Origin: Marnyiella aurantia
GTDB taxonomy: Bacteria; Bacteroidota; Bacteroidia; Flavobacteriales; Weeksellaceae
Reading direction: 5' to 3'
Length of the DNA: 64,000 nt
Assembly (NCBI RefSeq): GCF_014041915.1
Contig: NZ_CP059472.1
Span: forward strand, 806,001-870,000
This document shows, in pieces, positions 53,224 through 61,985 of this stretch. Below the pieces are notes generated by a model. That model was not told the origin of the DNA. It saw nothing but the letters and a program-made list of their open reading frames with translations, and did not search any database. The position numbers were made by a program, and so were the translations under genes. Each line of letters opens with the position of its first letter. Within the stretch, counting starts at the first letter, position 1.

Positions 53224-53241
53224 GGGACATTAATTTGTCCC
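53224..53241 (+). terminator. partial terminator between porin and third gene
   Basis: GGGACA and TGTCCC form a 6-bp stem followed by six T residues, 25 nt after the porin stop and 18 nt before the next ATG. It probably lowers expression of the downstream gene. Confidence 0.6.
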
Positions 53242-53258
53242 TTTTTTATACCTTTAAA

Positions 53259-53762
53259 ATGATGAAAAATACGGTAATCCTCATTCTGCTCCTGATTTCC
53301 GGCTTGTTACCGGCTCAGGAAAACACGGTGGAAATCCTGGGAAAGACCAACGTGAACACTTTTAAGTGTACCAACACAAGCATTGCCAAACCGGCAGGCA
53401 GTTTCAGTTCCGAAACCAAACTTCCAGTCCTTCAGCTTAAGGTAGCCGATTTCGACTGCCGGAATAAGATGATGACCAACGACTTCCGTAAAATTTTAAA
53501 TTCTGAGCAGCATCCGCATTTTACGGTACGGTTTATTGAATTCAAAAAAAACGCAAACAGTTACTACAGCGCCATAGTGGAAGTAAAGATTCTGAACCGT
53601 AAACGCTTTTATACTGTAACCTTCTTCGAGAATAAAAATATGCTTACAGGCAATGAAACAGTACGTTTCAGCGATTTTGGAATTGTCCCTCCCACCAAAA
53701 TGGGCGGCACCATTGTGGTAAAAGACCACCTGGAACTTACAATGAAACTGAAAAATTTGTAG
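53259..53762 (+). CDS. YceI-like exported protein
   Basis: 167-aa exported protein. Signal peptide M-M-K-N-T-V-I-L-I-L to L-P-A-Q. The mature part follows the YceI plan (V-A-D-F-D-C-R-N-K, I-L-N-S-E-Q-H-P-H-F-T-V, V-R-F-S-D-F-G-I-V-P-P) but is more divergent than the upstream copy. Start at the first of two ATGs (53259, 53262). Confidence 0.7.
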   Translation: MMKNTVILILLLISGLLPAQENTVEILGKTNVNTFKCTNTSIAKPAGSFSSETKLPVLQLKVADFDCRNKMMTNDFRKILNSEQHPHFTVRFIEFKKNANSYYSAIVEVKILNRKRFYTVTFFENKNMLTGNETVRFSDFGIVPPTKMGGTIVVKDHLELTMKLKNL

Positions 53763-53795
53763 ACAGGCAAAGCATATTCGCCAAGGACCAGTCAG

Positions 53796-54473
53796 TTACC
53801 TATAGTGGTAGAAGATTCCAAAGTCAGAAGCCGTCCACAATGCAGCTTTTTGTCCGGCAACTTTAAGCCCTCTGTTAGTCCAGGTATTACAGGTATCCAG
53901 AAAACTGTAACTTCCTTTCGCATCGTAGAAAGCATCGTTACTGCCGTATACGGCATCAGTTGGTATTAAGACCGGCTTTCCGTAAGCGTCACGGTCAAAC
54001 TTATTTTTGATAAAGTTTACAAGCTCGGCGTACTGCCCGGCAGTGATCATAATCCGCTTACAATCTTTACCCACCACCATTTTGTTATAAAAAGTGCAGT
54101 GCATGGCCGATTCGCTGAGCCAAAATGCTGCCTTCAATGCAGTGGAAACCTTGAGTTCCGCCCAGGTGGGTGTATCCAGATAAAAACCTTTGTCGCCCCA
54201 ACCAACTGACAGATACTTAAAGTTGCCGGAACCTGCTTTTGTATCACTGACAGGGATTTCTGTCCGCCAGTCCATATATTGGTTGGTAACGGGCACCACT
54301 ATATCGGTATGCACTCCATTGGTCAGCAGGTATACCTCTACTGTTTTAGATTCTGAAACCTCATCCGCCCCTACAGGAATCAAAGGTAACGCTAATGCAA
54401 GAACAACATAAACAAGCACAACGGCTACAATAGAGCCGATAATTTTAAGTATGGTGAGTAAGAGTTTTTTCAT
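53796..54473 (-). CDS. TIGR02117/DUF2459 membrane-anchored protein
   Basis: 225-aa protein with an N-terminal signal-anchor helix (I-I-G-S-I-V-A-V-V-L-V-Y). L-L-T-N-G-V-H-T-D-I-V-V-P-V, Y-L-S-V-G-W-G-D-K-G-F-Y and C-N-T-W-T-N-R-G-L-K carry conserved His, Asp and Cys residues of the TIGR02117 family. The Cys/His pattern hints at a papain-like NlpC-related fold, unproven. Confidence 0.75.
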   Translation of the reverse strand: MKKLLLTILKIIGSIVAVVLVYVVLALALPLIPVGADEVSESKTVEVYLLTNGVHTDIVVPVTNQYMDWRTEIPVSDTKAGSGNFKYLSVGWGDKGFYLDTPTWAELKVSTALKAAFWLSESAMHCTFYNKMVVGKDCKRIMITAGQYAELVNFIKNKFDRDAYGKPVLIPTDAVYGSNDAFYDAKGSYSFLDTCNTWTNRGLKVAGQKAALWTASDFGIFYHYR

Positions 54474-54486
54474 AGTAGGGAAGAGT

Positions 54487-54780
54487 CGGGATTTCAGATT
54501 TCAGACATCAGATTTCAGCCTGTGTAACAATTTAACAATCTAACGGTTTAACAAATTTACGGCTTCACGGATTTACGATTTAACAACAACACAATTTTAG
54601 GGATTTTAATTTCGTGCTCTCTGTGCCTACTCTGTGCTCTGTGTGGTTAGATAAGACTCAAGAGTCAAGATATCAGACACCAGATTTCAGATTTCAGACT
54701 TTGGACCAATTTACCAATCTAACGATTTAAGACTGGTCTGGTCGTTGGCACCTTCTAACTTTCTAAACTTCTAACTTTCT
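54487..54780. repeat. low-complexity intergenic repeat sequence
   Basis: GATTTCAGATTTCAGAC at 54491 recurs at about 54683; AATTTAACAATCTAACGG at about 54528 recurs as AATTTACCAATCTAACGA near 54709. Between them is CTCTGTGCCTACTCTGTGC, whose complement resembles the TTAACCACAAAGTACACTAAG core of the array at 30919-31459. It fills the gap before queG and encodes nothing. Confidence 0.65.
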
Positions 54781-55712
54781 AAACTTCCCAGAAACGAAAT
54801 ATTCCGTTTCAAACCTGCAAATTTGGCTCTTTTGACCGGTGATTTACGGAAAACTTCAGAAAAAAGTTCCTGGTCCAGTTCCTGCCAGTCTTTTTTTGTA
54901 AAATTCTTCAGCTTTTCATTTGGTTCGAATTTCTCCTGCGAATGTGGTACAGAAAAACGGTTCCACGGACATACATCCTGGCAAATATCACAACCGAACA
55001 TCCAGTCCTGCATACGGTCGCGGAAGTGGTCCGGAATCGCTTCCCTGAGTTCGATCGTTGCGTAGGAAATACATTTACTGCCGTCAATAATTTTATCGGA
55101 TACGATCGCGTCTGTAGGACATGCGTCGATACACTTTCGACAGGTGCCGCAGTGGTCAGTGGTCGGGTGGTCTTCTGCCAGGTCCAGGTCAGAAATAATT
55201 TCGGCTAAAAAATAAAATGAACCACTCTGTTTGGTAATCAGGTTTGCATTCTTACCCACCCAGCCTATACCGGATTTACGGGCCCAGCTCCTCTCCAGCA
55301 CCGGCGCTGAGTCTGTAAATACGCGGCAACTGAAGTCGCCAATCTCTGTACGGAGTTCCGACACCATTTCAGCCATGATTTCTTTGATAACTTCATGATA
55401 ATCCTGACCATAGGCATATTTGGAAATCTTGAAATTATCATGACTGGGAATCTTCTGCGCAGGGAAGTAATTATAGGAGAGTGAGATCACCGATTTGGCG
55501 CCGTGCACCAGCAGACTTGGGTCCAGTCTTTTGTCGAAATGGTTCTCCATATAACCCATCTTACCATGGTAATCCTTTTTAAGCCATTCCTCCAGCGGGC
55601 GGGCATCTTCCTCAAGAAAACCGGCGCGTGAGATGCCGCAGTTCTGAAATCCGAATGCTTTTGCTTTGGATTTAACAAGCTGTGAAAGTTTTTCTTGGTT
55701 TGAGGAGTGCAT
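54771..55712 (-). CDS. queG: epoxyqueuosine reductase QueG
   Basis: Cobalamin- and Fe-S-dependent last step of queuosine formation in tRNA. The 313-aa protein has the ferredoxin motifs [15 protein letters not shown] and [10 protein letters not shown], and N-terminal G-F-Q-N-C-G-I-S. It lacks the C-terminal HEAT-repeat region of longer homologues, which is usual in short-form QueG. A minus-strand -7 box CAAATTTA (55720-55727) lies 7 nt from the ATG. Confidence 0.94.
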   Translation of the reverse strand: MHSSNQEKLSQLVKSKAKAFGFQNCGISRAGFLEEDARPLEEWLKKDYHGKMGYMENHFDKRLDPSLLVHGAKSVISLSYNYFPAQKIPSHDNFKISKYAYGQDYHEVIKEIMAEMVSELRTEIGDFSCRVFTDSAPVLERSWARKSGIGWVGKNANLITKQSGSFYFLAEIISDLDLAEDHPTTDHCGTCRKCIDACPTDAIVSDKIIDGSKCISYATIELREAIPDHFRDRMQDWMFGCDICQDVCPWNRFSVPHSQEKFEPNEKLKNFTKKDWQELDQELFSEVFRKSPVKRAKFAGLKRNISFLGSLES

Positions 55713-55719
55713 TGGAAGG

Positions 55720-55727
55720 CAAATTTA
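55720..55727 (-). promoter_or_regulatory. -7 promoter box of queG
   Basis: TAAATTTG on the minus strand, 7 nt from the queG ATG. The plus-strand box of the rhodanese gene is at 55739-55746, so the two promoters are back to back. Confidence 0.45.
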
Positions 55728-55738
55728 ACATAATTTGC

Positions 55739-55746
55739 TACATTTG
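55739..55746 (+). promoter_or_regulatory. -7 promoter box of the rhodanese gene
   Basis: TACATTTG fits TAnnTTTG, 31 nt before the ATG at 55778. Confidence 0.45.
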
Positions 55747-55777
55747 TGAGATTACAAACAATTTTAAAACTATTAAA

Positions 55778-56068
55778 ATGGATTCGATAAACGAAATTTT
55801 AGGCTCCGGCGACTACCACCTGATCGATGTGCGCGAACCAATGGAACTGGAAATGGACGGCAAGATTGAAGATGCCCGTAATATTCCACTTGGCGAACTG
55901 GAAGAGCGCAAGCAGGAAATTACCAATCTGAACGGAAACATCATCTTCTTCTGCAGAAGCGGTAACCGCAGCGGTAAAGCAGTGGATTATTTCAAATCGC
56001 AGGGCATGACCAACGTCTATAACGGCGGTGGTTACGGTGATATGAAAACCGCTCTGGAGCAGAACTAA
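55778..56068 (+). CDS. rhodanese-like domain protein
   Basis: 96-aa single-domain rhodanese, a sulfur-carrying protein. L-I-D-V-R-E-P-M-E, I-P-L-G-E-L and the active-site loop F-F-C-R-S-G-N-R-S with the persulfide Cys are present; the six-residue loop is of the sulfurtransferase type. The ATG at 55778 is used because the longer frame begins upstream of the promoter. Confidence 0.9.
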   Translation: MDSINEILGSGDYHLIDVREPMELEMDGKIEDARNIPLGELEERKQEITNLNGNIIFFCRSGNRSGKAVDYFKSQGMTNVYNGGGYGDMKTALEQN

Positions 56069-56126
56069 GAGAAATTATCGCAAATTGCACTTATAGATTA
56101 CTTTAACAGGTAATTCATAGGTATAA

Positions 56127-56154
56127 AAACCTGCATCACCATTGAAGCAGGTTT
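56127..56154 (+). terminator. rhodanese gene terminator
   Basis: AAACCTGC and GCAGGTTT form an 8-bp stem with a 12-nt loop followed by a T-run. Confidence 0.75.
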
Positions 56155-56174
56155 TTTTTATAATAGAAGTCATT

Positions 56175-57158
56175 CTAAAGTGTCGGATTACCGGCTGCTT
56201 CAAATTCCTTCAGCAGATGTGCAAATACGGTCTCAACGGGTAATACCTCATCGATTACTGCAGAGACCTGACCGATTTCCAGTTCGCCTTCTTCTAGATC
56301 GCCCTCAAACATCCCGCGCTTTGCCCTGGCCCGGCCCAAAGTGGCAGTAAGTGCTTCCGTGTCTCTTCCGGTCTCATAAAGCCTTTCAATATCCCTAAAG
56401 AACTTGTTCTTCACCAGGCGTACGGGTGCCAGCTCTTTTAGAGTAAGTTGTGTATCGCCCTCATTAAGTCCCGTAATTTTTTCCTTCCATGCCTCATGAC
56501 CACTTGCTTCCACAGTTGCTGCAAAACGGGACCCAATCTGCACACCGTCGGCACCCAATATCATAGCAGCTTTCAGCTGTGAACCGAGCGCGATTCCACC
56601 CGCGGCTATAAGTGGTATATCAATATGTTTGCGAACATTAGGGATAAGACATAAGGTGGTGGTTTCGTCGCGACCGTTATGACCGCCGGCTTCAAAACCT
56701 TCAGCTACAACTGCATCAACTCCGGCTTCCTGGCATTTCAGCGCAAACTTGGTTGATGAGACAACATGGGCCACTTTCAACCCTTCTTTCTTAAGGGTTT
56801 CGGTATAAGTTCTAGGATTACCGGCCGATGTAAATATGATTTCCACTCCTTCTTCCAGAATAATATCAATAACTTCATCCAGGTTCGGATACAGCATCGG
56901 AACATTAACACCAAACGGCCTGTCCGTTGCTGTTTTACATTTACGGATATGATCCCGCAGCACATCCGGATACATGCTGCCGGCACCTATAAGACCCAGC
57001 CCACCGCAATTGGAGACTGCAGAGGCCAGTTTCCATCCTGAATGCCAGATCATGCCACCCTGCACGATGGGATACTTTATATTGAATAGTCTGGAAATCC
57101 TGTTTTGGGATTCCCGATACATCTTTTCGGCTACGCCGAAGTCAATAAAATTGCTCAT
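56175..57158 (-). CDS. nitronate monooxygenase / FabK-like FMN enzyme
   Basis: 327-aa TIM-barrel flavoprotein of the nitronate monooxygenase/enoyl-ACP reductase II family. P-I-V-Q-G-G-M (FMN site), G-G-L-G-L-I-G-A-G, G-F-E-A-G-G-H-N-G, and P-L-I-A-A-G-G-I-A mark the family. Nitronate oxidation and fatty-acid reduction cannot be told apart from the sequence alone. A minus-strand -7 box lies 4 nt from the ATG. Confidence 0.85.
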   Translation of the reverse strand: MSNFIDFGVAEKMYRESQNRISRLFNIKYPIVQGGMIWHSGWKLASAVSNCGGLGLIGAGSMYPDVLRDHIRKCKTATDRPFGVNVPMLYPNLDEVIDIILEEGVEIIFTSAGNPRTYTETLKKEGLKVAHVVSSTKFALKCQEAGVDAVVAEGFEAGGHNGRDETTTLCLIPNVRKHIDIPLIAAGGIALGSQLKAAMILGADGVQIGSRFAATVEASGHEAWKEKITGLNEGDTQLTLKELAPVRLVKNKFFRDIERLYETGRDTEALTATLGRARAKRGMFEGDLEEGELEIGQVSAVIDEVLPVETVFAHLLKEFEAAGNPTL

Positions 57159-57162
57159 TCAA

Positions 57163-57170
57163 CAAAAATA
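57163..57170 (-). promoter_or_regulatory. -7 promoter box, 4 nt from the start codon
   Basis: TATTTTTG on the minus strand, 4 nt upstream of the ATG at 57158. Confidence 0.5.
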
Positions 57171-57234
57171 AAAGAAATATACGGTTTAAAGAAGACCAAC
57201 ACATTCCTAAAGGCGCGATTTTCAGACAAAAAAA

Positions 57235-57255
57235 TCTCCGAAAAATTTTCGGAGA
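57235..57255 (-). terminator. surA terminator
   Basis: TCTCCGAAAA and TTTTCGGAGA form a 10-bp stem with a 1-nt centre; the minus strand then runs into a T-rich stretch. Confidence 0.75.
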
Positions 57256-57261
57256 CATTTA

Positions 57262-58626
57262 TTATTTCGTCAATATTGATTTCTTAAGTTCGGGCTGGAA
57301 ACTGCAGTCAGCATACCGGTTATCTATCGAGATAAAGATATTTGGTATTCTTTGCTTAATCCATTTCTCTACCATTTCGTTACGTTTCTTGTTCAGGGCC
57401 AGTTGCTTAATGCGGTCATAGTCGGTTTCAATAGTTAGCTGGTGCGCTGGAATCACCTCTTCAATCTTTACAATGCTCACCGCTTTGCGCCGGTTCAGTT
57501 CATCTTCAAACACATCAGTGATATCGCCTTTATTAAGACCGGCAACCTGATAACCAAGCGTAGGAGACAGTGACAGTCTTTCCATACGGTCGGATCCGGC
57601 ATTATCTGTTAATATTCCGGCGTTGAATTTTGTTCTCTTATCATCTGAATGTTTGAAAGCCGCATCCTTAAAGGTAATTTTACCCTGCTCAATGGAAGTT
57701 TTGATGACGTCAAGTTCTTTTTTGGCGGTTTCAATCTCGTCGGCAGTGGGTGTAGTAGCAATAAGGATATGTCTTGCATCGTACATTTTTCCGGCTCTGC
57801 GTTCAAGTTTTATAATGTGATAGCCAAATTCAGACTCTATAGGATCAGATATTTCACCTTCCTGAAGGTTAAGTGCGGCCGCTTCAAACGGTTTCACCAT
57901 CTGTCCCTTAGAAATATTCTTCATCAGTCCCCCGTTAGGTGCCGAACCCGGATCTTCTGAGTAAATCCTTGCCTGACTTTCGAAACTTTCGCCGTTCAGG
58001 ATATCCTGCTTGATCTTTTTCAGTCTGCCTATGATTTCCTCTTTATGAGATTCGGTAAGTTTAGGATAGATACTGATCTGAGCCAGCGTAACCTCATCTT
58101 TAACCTCAGGCAGCTGCAGTTTATAGGTATTGTAAAAATCGGTAACTTCATTTGGGGTAACGTCTGCCTTCTGGGTAATGCTCTGGTACTTTGCCTGACC
58201 ATAATATTGGTCGCTGTCTATTTTTTCAATTGCAGTCTTCATTTCGTATCCTGTACGGAACTTATAGGCTGCAAGCATGGTTTTCTCATCCGGAAACTGT
58301 CCCAAAATCTGGTTATATTTCAGATTGGCATTTTCCTTAATGGCTTCAGTACGGTTCTCAATCAGGGTATCTCTTTTCGCTTCGTAAACAACGATTTTAT
58401 TGTTTAAGATGCTTTCCATCACCTGGCATTTATTAGCCGCAGCCGTTCCCTGCTGGGCGGCATAGTTTATCTGTTCCTCAATATCGGATTCCAGGATAAT
58501 TTCGTTTCCGATTACCGCTGCAATACCGTCTACCAGTTTACCTTTTTCCAGCTGAGCCGACAAGGACACAGATAAAAAGGTGAAGAATATTCCCAGAATA
58601 AGGGAAAATTTTATTTTGTTTGTCAT
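57262..58626 (-). CDS. periplasmic peptidyl-prolyl isomerase SurA-like
   Basis: 454-aa exported chaperone for outer-membrane protein folding. Signal peptide (F-S-L-I-L-G-I-F-F-T then L-S-A-Q), SurA N-terminal helical domain (I-A-A-V-I-G-N-E-I-I-L), and one clear parvulin domain (A-R-I-Y-S-E-D-P-G-S-A-P-N-G-G and G-Y-H-I-I-K-L) plus a second, more divergent one (A-R-H-I-L-I-A-T, about 285-385). A -7 box CAAATTTA is at 58648-58655. Confidence 0.88.
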   Translation of the reverse strand: MTNKIKFSLILGIFFTFLSVSLSAQLEKGKLVDGIAAVIGNEIILESDIEEQINYAAQQGTAAANKCQVMESILNNKIVVYEAKRDTLIENRTEAIKENANLKYNQILGQFPDEKTMLAAYKFRTGYEMKTAIEKIDSDQYYGQAKYQSITQKADVTPNEVTDFYNTYKLQLPEVKDEVTLAQISIYPKLTESHKEEIIGRLKKIKQDILNGESFESQARIYSEDPGSAPNGGLMKNISKGQMVKPFEAAALNLQEGEISDPIESEFGYHIIKLERRAGKMYDARHILIATTPTADEIETAKKELDVIKTSIEQGKITFKDAAFKHSDDKRTKFNAGILTDNAGSDRMERLSLSPTLGYQVAGLNKGDITDVFEDELNRRKAVSIVKIEEVIPAHQLTIETDYDRIKQLALNKKRNEMVEKWIKQRIPNIFISIDNRYADCSFQPELKKSILTK

Positions 58627-58647
58627 AAGTCGTGATTAATCAATCTG

Positions 58648-58655
58648 CAAATTTA
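58648..58655 (-). promoter_or_regulatory. -7 promoter box of surA
   Basis: TAAATTTG on the minus strand, 21 nt before the ATG at 58626. Confidence 0.4.
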
Positions 58656-58706
58656 GAACTCTGCTTCAATTATGCTTAACTTTTTGTTATAATAATTTCT
58701 TAATAT

Positions 58707-59627
58707 TTAAACCTCGGTTTCGAATGTTGTAAGTTCCTTAAACTGAAGAATCCGTTCCCCAAGTTCAACTTCGGTAATTTCCTGCAGCCTTTCGGTACCG
58801 AATTTTTCCACTGTAAAGGATGCCAGCGCAGATCCTGCGATAAGTGCGGATTTCATAGTTTCGAAATCAAATTTGCCTTTCTTTACCAAATAAGAGGCAA
58901 AACCGCCGGCAAAGGTATCGCCGGCACCGGTTGGATCAAACACCTCCTCCAGCGGCATGGCCGGGATGGCAAAGATTCGGTCATCGTGGAAAAGCAGCGC
59001 TCCGTGTTCACCTTTCTTAATGATCACAAAGGCCGGACCCATTGCATGAATCTTCTTAGCCGCCTTCACCAGGGAATATTCACCGGAAAGCTGTCTGGCT
59101 TCCTCATCATTGATCGTGATTACATCTGTTTTTGCAATCATCTGCATCAAGATCTCCATTGCAGAATCCATCCAGAAATTCATGGTATCCAGAATTACAA
59201 GCTTTGGCCTGTTTTTCATTTTCTCCAGCACTGAAAGCTGTACACCCGGGTGAAGATTTCCAAGCAGCAAAACTTCGGCATCCTCCATTGAAGCAGGTAT
59301 TTTTGGATCAAAGTTTTCCAGCACGTTCACTTCGGTGACCAAAGTATCGCGGGAATTAAGGTCGTTGTGATATTTACCGCTCCAGAAGAAAGTCTTGCCG
59401 TCAGCAATAACTTCGATACCTTCTGTGTTTACGCCCCGGGATTGCAGCAAGTTCATATAAGTATCCGGAAAATCTCCACCAACAACGGATACAATACCGG
59501 ACTTTACTTTCATAAGAGAAGCGGCAAGGCCGATATAGGTGGCAGCTCCACCAAGAATTTTATCTGTTTTTCCGAAAGGAGTTTCTATAGCATCAAAGGC
59601 CACACTGCCTACTACGAGTAATTTCAT
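58707..59627 (-). CDS. PfkB-family sugar/nucleoside kinase
   Basis: 306-aa ribokinase-type kinase. The N-terminal substrate region has V-G-S-V-A-F-D-A-I-E-T and G-G-A-A-T-Y-I-G; the C-terminal signature D-P-T-G-A-G-D-T-F-A-G-G-F holds the catalytic Asp and anion hole. The substrate is not clear. The ATG at 59627 begins M-K-L-L-V-V-G-S; it follows gldD by 38 nt. Confidence 0.85.
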   Translation of the reverse strand: MKLLVVGSVAFDAIETPFGKTDKILGGAATYIGLAASLMKVKSGIVSVVGGDFPDTYMNLLQSRGVNTEGIEVIADGKTFFWSGKYHNDLNSRDTLVTEVNVLENFDPKIPASMEDAEVLLLGNLHPGVQLSVLEKMKNRPKLVILDTMNFWMDSAMEILMQMIAKTDVITINDEEARQLSGEYSLVKAAKKIHAMGPAFVIIKKGEHGALLFHDDRIFAIPAMPLEEVFDPTGAGDTFAGGFASYLVKKGKFDFETMKSALIAGSALASFTVEKFGTERLQEITEVELGERILQFKELTTFETEV

Positions 59628-59665
59628 TATCTGTTCTTGTTTATTATTGTTAAGGTTGCGCGGGG

Positions 59666-60226
59666 CTACTTCCACTCAAAGGTATCGATAAGGTGCAGCA
59701 TATCCCGCTTCACGTAATCTACAGCCGGTGCCAGGGAATCGGGTTTTGGCCGCGAGTTGAAGTACAGATACGCTGTTACGAAATGCCGTGTACTGTCTGT
59801 AATATAAAACTGAAGATTGGAGGCACTCTGCCCTTTTAATTCATAAAAATTTCCGAAAACCTTCTTCTCCGGATATTGGAAAGACTTGGTCTCGATTGAA
59901 CTGGCCTTTACGGTATGTTCATAGACCATTTTTTCCGATTCCTTTACATGAGCTTCGAAGTCGCCCTTAATGGGGTAATAAGTAAGGAAAACCTTGCCCT
60001 TCATCCCGTTATAGTTAATGTAATACCAGCAGTTTCTCTGCTTTTTGGCATCGGTAATTTCAGAAAAATCTGAATATTCAAATGTAAAAGGACAGGGCTC
60101 CGCAAACTTCACATATTTTGGCTCCGGATACTCCAGACGAAGGTCTCCCCTGGGCTTCGGAACCGAATCCTTACCGCATGAAACCAGCAGTACTGCTGGT
60201 AAAAGAAGAATTAGTTTTTTAAACAT
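59666..60226 (-). CDS. gldD: gliding motility lipoprotein GldD
   Basis: Essential component of Bacteroidota gliding motility. The 186-aa lipoprotein has a signal ending L-L-V-S-C (Cys17). Segments Y-P-E-P-K-Y-V-K-F, C-P-F-T-F-E-Y-S and N-C-W-Y-Y-I-N-Y-N-G-M-K-G match GldD. Its position next to mutY and hup is the usual flavobacterial order. A minus-strand -7 box lies 4 nt from the ATG. Confidence 0.92.
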   Translation of the reverse strand: MFKKLILLLPAVLLVSCGKDSVPKPRGDLRLEYPEPKYVKFAEPCPFTFEYSDFSEITDAKKQRNCWYYINYNGMKGKVFLTYYPIKGDFEAHVKESEKMVYEHTVKASSIETKSFQYPEKKVFGNFYELKGQSASNLQFYITDSTRHFVTAYLYFNSRPKPDSLAPAVDYVKRDMLHLIDTFEWK

Positions 60227-60230
60227 TTGG

Positions 60231-60238
60231 CAAAAATA
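60231..60238 (-). promoter_or_regulatory. -7 promoter box of gldD
   Basis: TATTTTTG on the minus strand, 4 nt upstream of the gldD ATG. Confidence 0.5.
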
Positions 60239-60299
60239 CCTTTTTTATACGTAATCCGGAAGCATCAGCCAGTAAGAAGTTCTGAAAAACACACTATAA

Positions 60300-61340
60300 T
60301 CAGGGCCTGGCAACCTGCGCCGCAATATAATTCTCCAGAGGCTTCGGAAAAGAGTGCAGTAAGCTCTGTTCCAGCGTTACGATCTGATAGCTGCCAGCCT
60401 GCGCCAACGCCTCAAATTCTGTACGTTTTTCCGGAAAAACATCAACAAAATCAATGCTTAAATTACGGTGAGACAGTTTATGATATACAGTATTGGTTTC
60501 CATTACAACCGGCAGTAAGTTGACCGGCACTTCATCCGGAAATTCGTACAGCTTTTTCCAGATATGATCTTCAGCTCGCCGGCGAATCAGTATTTCATTA
60601 CCAAATCTGACAAAGTAGTAGGTAAGTTTAAGTTCCTTAACAGCCGTTTTTTTTGTTTTCACAGGAAATTCTGCTGTCCGGCCAAGCTGGAATGCACGGC
60701 AGTCTTTCTGCAGGGGACATTGGTCACAAAGCGGATTTCGCGGCCTGCAGATTTCCGATCCCAGGTCCATTACAGCTTCATTAAAGGTTCCGGCTTCACC
60801 TGGTGGCATCAACCTGAGAGCAAGTTCCGAAAAGTAAGCAAAGGAGCTGCTGTGTGAAATATCGGTATCATCTGCAAAAACCCTGGAAAGCACCCGGTAG
60901 AAATTCCCGTCAACGGCAGGGATATGCATGCCGAAGCAGATACTGGACACTGCCGCCGCGGTATAAGGCCCTACCCCACGCAACGACAGTATGTCATTAT
61001 AATTATCTGGGAAGACGCCTCCAAATTCAGTCATAATCTGCACCGCAGCCTTTTGCAGGTTCAGTGCCCTGGAATAATATCCCAGCCCTTTCCAGTACAA
61101 AAGGACTTCGTCGGTTTCGGCTGCTGCCAGGGAGGCCACATCCGGAAAGCGTTCAATAAATTTATTGTAGTGATCCAGGCCCTGCTGAATCCGCGTTTGC
61201 TGAAAGATAATTTCGCATATCCATATCTTATAGGGATCCTTTGTTTTTCTGAATGGTAAATCGCGTCCGTAAATCCCGTACCAAGCCAGCAGCGCCTTAC
61301 CAAGGTAAAGAAAATCAGCGTTTTGTTTGTAGTTTTTCAA
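60300..61340 (-). CDS. mutY: A/G-specific adenine glycosylase MutY
   Basis: Removes adenine opposite 8-oxoguanine. The 346-aa protein has the helix-hairpin-helix L-R-G-V-G-P-Y-T-A-A-A, catalytic Asp in A-V-D-G-N, the [4Fe-4S] cluster cysteines in C-R-P-R-N-P-L-C-D-Q-C-P-L-Q-K-D-C, and a C-terminal NUDIX-like domain. The only reasonable start is a TTG at 61340, since no ATG lies nearby. It is divergent from hup across 47 nt. Confidence 0.94.
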   Translation of the reverse strand: MKNYKQNADFLYLGKALLAWYGIYGRDLPFRKTKDPYKIWICEIIFQQTRIQQGLDHYNKFIERFPDVASLAAAETDEVLLYWKGLGYYSRALNLQKAAVQIMTEFGGVFPDNYNDILSLRGVGPYTAAAVSSICFGMHIPAVDGNFYRVLSRVFADDTDISHSSSFAYFSELALRLMPPGEAGTFNEAVMDLGSEICRPRNPLCDQCPLQKDCRAFQLGRTAEFPVKTKKTAVKELKLTYYFVRFGNEILIRRRAEDHIWKKLYEFPDEVPVNLLPVVMETNTVYHKLSHRNLSIDFVDVFPEKRTEFEALAQAGSYQIVTLEQSLLHSFPKPLENYIAAQVARP

Positions 61341-61350
61341 AAATTAGTTT

Positions 61351-61358
61351 TATATTTG
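61351..61358 (+). promoter_or_regulatory. -7 promoter box of hup
   Basis: TATATTTG fits TAnnTTTG, 29 nt before the ATG; a TTTG at 61326-61329 could be the -33 box. Confidence 0.5.
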
Positions 61359-61387
61359 CACACCAAAATTAAAAAGAAAAAAAGAAA

Positions 61388-61684
61388 ATGACAAAGGCAG
61401 AATTGGTAAATACCATCTCAACTAAATTGGGGACAGAGAAAGGTGATACTCAGAAAGTTGTAGAAGCTTTCATGCACGAGATAAGAAGTGCGATGTACAA
61501 AGGAGACAATGTATATTTAAGAGGTTTCGGTTCTTTCATCATCAAGACCAGAGCTGCAAAAACGGGAAGGAACATATCCAAGAACACTGCAATTGAAATT
61601 CCCGCACATAATATCCCGGCATTTAAGCCATCCAAGACTTTCACTGAAAAGGTAAAAACCAGAGTAGCTGTAAACAATAACTAA
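61388..61684 (+). CDS. hup: HU-family DNA-binding protein
   Basis: 98-aa nucleoid protein that bends DNA. The pattern M-T-K-A-E-L-V-N, the beta-arm R-G-F-G-S-F and the A-A-K-T-G-R-N motif are typical of HU. It is followed by the 30-aa basic protein gene 31 nt later. Confidence 0.94.
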   Translation: MTKAELVNTISTKLGTEKGDTQKVVEAFMHEIRSAMYKGDNVYLRGFGSFIIKTRAAKTGRNISKNTAIEIPAHNIPAFKPSKTFTEKVKTRVAVNNN

Positions 61685-61715
61685 AAAGAGTAATAATATT
61701 TAAAATTTATTCAAT

Positions 61716-61808
61716 ATGCCAAGCGGAAAAAAAAGAAAAAGACACAAGGTAGCCACACACAAAAGAAAGAAAAGAAGAAGAGCTAACAGACACAAGAAGA
61801 AGAAATAA
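61716..61808 (+). CDS. 30-aa highly basic protein, probable ribosomal or nucleoid protein
   Basis: Begins M-P-S-G-K-K-R-K-R-H-K-V-A-T-H and ends R-A-N-R-H-K-K-K-K; 18 of 30 residues are Lys or Arg. It is too small for ordinary gene prediction but has a clean start and stop, and sits between hup and the RNase gene. Composition suggests an rRNA-binding miniprotein such as the THX/bL38-type proteins of Bacteroidota ribosomes; I cannot decide which. Confidence 0.75.
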   Translation: MPSGKKRKRHKVATHKRKKRRRANRHKKKK

Positions 61809-61985
61809 GCTTTTCTGTTAAGATAATATAGGATATAGTTGGTGTTTTTATTTTTATAAAACGTTCACCAGCTATATTTTTGTTTTAAAACTATTTCCCG
61901 TCAGCCGTACTTGAGACAAAAGTATACTGATTGTACTGGCGGGTTAAGGAGTTTTATGTTTTAATGAAATACAAGTAGCTATGAA

